This document shows positions 6,631 to 8,238 of a stretch of DNA of 8,238 nucleotides, piece by piece. The notes beneath the pieces are model-generated. The model saw nothing but the letters and a program-made list of their open reading frames with translations. It was not told the origin of the DNA and did no database searches. The position numbers were made by a program, and so were the translations under genes. How positions within the stretch are numbered: position 1 is the stretch's first letter; each line of letters opens with the position of its first letter. Source of the DNA: Actinomyces sp. ICM47 (GTDB taxonomy: Bacteria > Actinomycetota > Actinomycetes > Actinomycetales > Actinomycetaceae); NCBI RefSeq assembly GCF_000278725.1, contig NZ_ALCA01000002.1:1-8238 (forward strand), read 5' to 3'.

Positions 6631-6715
6631 GCACCCGTTACGGGACGCTACACCCGTTACGGGACGCTACACCCGACCAGAACGGGTGCATTGCCTACGG
6701 ATCGGGTGCAGCGCC
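6631..6715. repeat. Palindromic cluster 4 with two identical 19-bp units
   Basis: CGTTACGGGACGCTACACC occurs perfectly twice in tandem (6636-6654 and 6655-6673). After the hairpin ACCCG-ACCAGAA-CGGGT (6671-6687) an opposite-facing arm follows, with GGTGCATTG (6685-6693) and GGTGCAGCG (6705-6713) 20 bp apart. The 19-bp unit resembles that of clusters 1 and 2 (shared GTTA, central GG and TACACC), suggesting one repeat family. Confidence 0.65.
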
Positions 6716-6760
6716 CACACTCACAAGCACAACCGCGGACCAAACCGGGCAGTGTCATAG

Positions 6761-7024
6761 GGTGTCAGCAATTTTCGTGTAGCGGTGATGCTGGTTGGAG
6801 GCTGGTCATGGGGTGTCGTCGGATGCTTGGTGCCCTGGATCACGCTGCGATCATGGCGCGGTTGGAGGCGGGTTTGTCCCACCATTGTTGGGATGCGATT
6901 GATTGATTGAAGCGCCCCGACATCGCTGATCGAAAAATCACGGACAACTGCCCAAGAGCCACCCTCGGCTACCACACCCCCACCCACGCATGCAACGAAC
7001 TCATCGCTACCACCCATTGACACC
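6761..7024 (+). mobile_element. Possible internally deleted IS30-type element
   Basis: GGTGTCA (6761-6767) and its complement TGACACC (7018-7024) flank a segment whose right part encodes an IS30-like transposase C-terminus. Its left part, in the same frame (from ATG at 6808), encodes a short helix-turn-helix-like stretch AIMARLEAGLSHH ending at TGA 6904-6906. An element that lost its middle would explain this. The 7-bp ends are short and the N-terminal match is weak, so the boundaries are tentative. Confidence 0.3.
6907..7020 (+). pseudogene. C-terminal remnant of an IS30-family transposase
   Basis: In the frame ending at TGA 7018-7020 the translation includes DNCPRATLGYHTPTHACNEL followed by IATTH. 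This matches the usual C-terminus of IS30-family DDE transposases (pattern N-x-P-R-x-x-L-G-Y-x-T-P, followed by a short helix). There is no room for the DDE catalytic core: an in-frame stop lies at 6904-6906 and upstream sequence is repeats. It is therefore a dead fragment, left by an insertion that decayed or was deleted internally. Confidence 0.6.
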
Positions 7025-7125
7025 ACCCTCCATTGAGACGATCGATAGCCCCGTTTCAATGCATATACAGGCATCTCCCTTGCCCCGACGGATAGCGTCA
7101 ACGTCACTGGCCACACGCTCACAAC

Positions 7126-7157
7126 GAACCCCCGCAGTCGTGAGACTGCGGGGGTTC
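7126..7157. terminator. Perfect 14-bp hairpin, probable bidirectional terminator
   Basis: GAACCCCCGCAGTC (7126-7139) and GACTGCGGGGGTTC (7144-7157) are exact complements around the loop GTGA. There is no U tract on either strand. The very strong stem in a gene-free region between a dead transposase and the minus-strand SRPBCC gene fits a terminator or transcription barrier. Confidence 0.6.
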
Positions 7158-7213
7158 ACAGTCTGGCAACGCGCTAACTACGAGTCATTCGCCGACAAAA
7201 TGCTGCGACGACG

Positions 7214-7316
7214 GAACCTCAACGACAGCAGCAGATGCCGAAACGACGCCAACCGCCGCGGCCAACGAGCCGCTGACGTCGAAACGGCGAAACCTCACCG
7301 ACATCAACAGATGTCG
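7214..7316. repeat. Two imperfect 27-bp direct repeats downstream of the SRPBCC gene
   Basis: Positions 7214-7240 and 7290-7316 share AACCTCA-N-CGACA-N-CA-N-CAGATG-N-CG, with only a few differences. The second copy forms a perfect hairpin (7298-7317); the first only an imperfect one. They lie 76 bp apart in the 3' region of the minus-strand gene. Confidence 0.5.
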
Positions 7317-7317
7317 G
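7298..7317 (-). terminator. Hairpin 3' of the SRPBCC gene
   Basis: CCGACATC (7298-7305) and GATGTCGG (7310-7317) form a perfect 8-bp stem around a four-base loop, 19 bases past the stop of the minus-strand gene. No U tract follows. It is a likely transcription end or mRNA-stabilising stem. Confidence 0.45.
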
Positions 7318-7335
7318 CTCGGAAGCCGTAGACGC

Positions 7336-7815
7336 TCAGCGGCCCTCGAGGTAGCTCTTCGCTGCGGCCAGGACCTGCTCCCACATGCCGACCGCGTCCT
7401 CGTACGCCTGACGAGCCACGGCCTCGTCGTCGGAGACGGACGCCAAGCCAGACTCCTCGACGTGGATGCCGACGCCGCCGCGCTCCTCGGACAGAGAGAT
7501 CTCGACGCGGGTCGCGTACTCGTCGGGCAGCTCGTCGTCGGCCAGCGGGTACCAGCGGAAGGCGACGACATCCATGGGGTCTTCGTCGGCCTTCTCGATC
7601 AGCCAGTCGCCAACGTCCGGGTCGCTCACGCGGTAGATGCCGTCGTCTCCGAGGCTCACCTCATGGTCACCCAGCGGGCCATCGTTGACCCACCAGCCCG
7701 GCTCCGACACGAGGGCCCACGCGGCCTCACTGTCACAGTCCACGACGACGTCGGTCTCGACGCGGTCCAGCTCGTCCTCAACGTCACCGTCAGAAGTCCT
7801 GTCAAAGATGCTCAT
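7336..7815 (-). CDS. SRPBCC / AHSA1-like small protein
   Basis: This 159-residue, strongly acidic protein has the layout of the START-like SRPBCC fold. It begins with a beta strand plus helix (VETDVVVDCDSEAAWALVSE, about 19-38), then WWVND, short strands (GIYRVSDPDVGDWLIEKADE), FRWYP (86-90), TRVEISLSE and GVGIHVEESGLASV. It ends in a long helix whose WEQVLAAAKSYLE (about 145-157) matches AHSA1-type proteins (W-x-x-x-L-x-x-L-x-x-Y-L). Members bind hydrophobic ligands or act with chaperones; the ligand here is unknown. The ATG at 7815 has GAGG too close for a normal ribosome-binding site, but good promoter hexamers place transcription start on the ATG itself. It is a single gene followed by hairpins. 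Confidence 0.75.
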   Translation of the reverse strand: MSIFDRTSDGDVEDELDRVETDVVVDCDSEAAWALVSEPGWWVNDGPLGDHEVSLGDDGIYRVSDPDVGDWLIEKADEDPMDVVAFRWYPLADDELPDEYATRVEISLSEERGGVGIHVEESGLASVSDDEAVARQAYEDAVGMWEQVLAAAKSYLEGR

Positions 7816-7821
7816 ACCTCA

Positions 7822-7850
7822 ACGGTACCGGCTCGCACGCGCTCCGTCAC
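7822..7850 (-). promoter_or_regulatory. Promoter of the SRPBCC gene, leaderless type
   Basis: On the minus strand GTGACG (complement of 7845-7850) and TACCGT (complement of 7822-7827) are separated by exactly 17 bases. TACCGT lies at -12 to -7 of the ATG at 7815, so the mRNA should start at or next to the start codon. Confidence 0.5.
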
Positions 7851-7894
7851 GCGAACAGGGTCACAAAATTGCTGCCGATCTGCACTCGGATACG

Positions 7895-7945
7895 ACGAGG
7901 CCGTGGCTGACTCCGCCGGGAAAGCAGAGCCGACCACGGCCTCGT
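7895..7945 (-). terminator. Long hairpin after the DUF2249 gene
   Basis: ACGAGGCCGTGG (7895-7906) and CCACGGCCTCGT (7934-7945) form a perfect 12-bp stem; the 27-base interior can fold further. It begins 15 bases past the DUF2249 stop and separates it from the next minus-strand gene's promoter. There is no U tract. Confidence 0.6.
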
Positions 7946-7959
7946 GTCAGGAGGAGTGT

Positions 7960-8238
7960 TCAGGCCAGGCGCGTGACGCGGTAACGCCAGTCGATGGGAC
8001 CGGCCTCGAGGGTCTCCACGCGGTAGTGCTGCTCAGAGTTCTGCAGGTGTGCGAACAGCGGCTCGGGCTGGTGGGGTGCGCAGATCTGGAGATTCTCACC
8101 CACGGGCAGGTTGTCGACCGCGGCGAAGAGGACCGCGTGGCGCACGACGCGGGGGATCGAGTGAATGACAAGCTCGTCCGCGCCGGGGCGGTGGATGACG
8201 CCGGCACCGCCAGCGTGGACCTTGCCGTGGCCACCGCC
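7960..8238 (-). CDS. DUF2249 domain protein, C-terminal part (start beyond the right edge)
   Basis: The frame is open from the right edge to TGA at 7960-7962, giving 92 residues. The DUF2249 pattern is clear: ELVIHSIPRVVRHAVLFAAV, then DNLPVGENLQICAPHQPEPL, FAHLQNSEQ and a final ETLEAGPIDWRYRVTRLA. DUF2249 is a small TusA-like fold of unsettled function, often found with hemerythrin or nitrogen-oxide and redox genes; conserved features here include the Arg-His before the first helix, the proline-rich loop and the closing G-P-x-x-W. The segment before the domain is Gly/His-rich (starting GGGHGKVHAGG), which could be a linker from another upstream domain or a metal-binding stretch. A GTG at 8145 is in frame but would cut the domain, so it is not the start. 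Confidence 0.75.
   Translation of the reverse strand, partial: GGGHGKVHAGGAGVIHRPGADELVIHSIPRVVRHAVLFAAVDNLPVGENLQICAPHQPEPLFAHLQNSEQHYRVETLEAGPIDWRYRVTRLA

Noticed and set aside
6013..6715. CRISPR array
   Set aside because: The repeats are short, tandem without spacers, diverged and mirrored. There is no regular repeat-spacer pattern and there are no cas genes.
6421..6906. Plus-strand open frame of 161 codons in the repeat region
   Set aside because: It runs through the palindromic repeats and has no coherent domain. Only its last part may be an IS30 fragment.
6721..7122. Minus-strand open frame of 133 codons
   Set aside because: It lies antisense to the IS30 remnant, with no recognisable motif or ribosome-binding site.
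6990..7331. Plus-strand open frame of 113 codons
   Set aside because: It crosses the perfect 14-bp hairpin and the direct repeats, and has an Arg-rich random composition.
5663..7335. tRNA or rRNA genes in the gene-free stretch
   Set aside because: I found no cloverleaf with a T-loop GGTTCRA-type motif and no rRNA-like sequence by eye.

Overview
The window looks like chromosomal DNA of a high-GC actinobacterium, most likely Actinomycetaceae (Schaalia/Actinomyces). This is inferred from base composition, an actinobacterial-style fused ECF transporter, a thiamine (TPP) riboswitch upstream of a YkoE-type gene, an IdeR/DtxR-like half box and terminator hairpins without U tracts. The genus cannot be proved from the window alone.

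Left part (1-3429, minus strand) is a thiamine-precursor uptake operon. A promoter candidate at the 3' end of the neighbouring permease gene is followed by a TPP riboswitch (3321-3413), the S component YkoE (2693-3289), a very long fusion of two ECF ATPases and the T transmembrane subunit (151-2706), and the 5' end of an unrecognised gene that runs off the left edge (1-154). The coding regions overlap (14 bp, then an ATGA overlap), so they are probably co-translated. Together S + A-A-T form a complete energy-coupling-factor importer for thiamine or its hydroxymethylpyrimidine part, controlled by intracellular TPP.

Middle (3450-5662) holds two divergent genes: a CycA-like amino-acid permease on the minus strand, and a DUF2218 protein on the plus strand whose start codon lies inside a sequence matching the left two thirds of the IdeR/DtxR iron box.

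The stretch 5663-7335 (about 1.7 kb) has no convincing intact gene and is less GC-rich than the rest. It holds two copies of a 116-bp structured element, a family of diverged 19-20 bp repeats arranged as four 'arm-spacer-arm' palindromes, a decayed IS30-type transposase end and several hairpins. It reads as a landing zone for small non-autonomous elements and is the least explained part of the window.

Right part (7336-8238, minus strand) has an acidic SRPBCC/AHSA1-like protein with a probable leaderless promoter, then a strong hairpin, then the C-terminal part of a DUF2249 protein whose start lies beyond the right edge.
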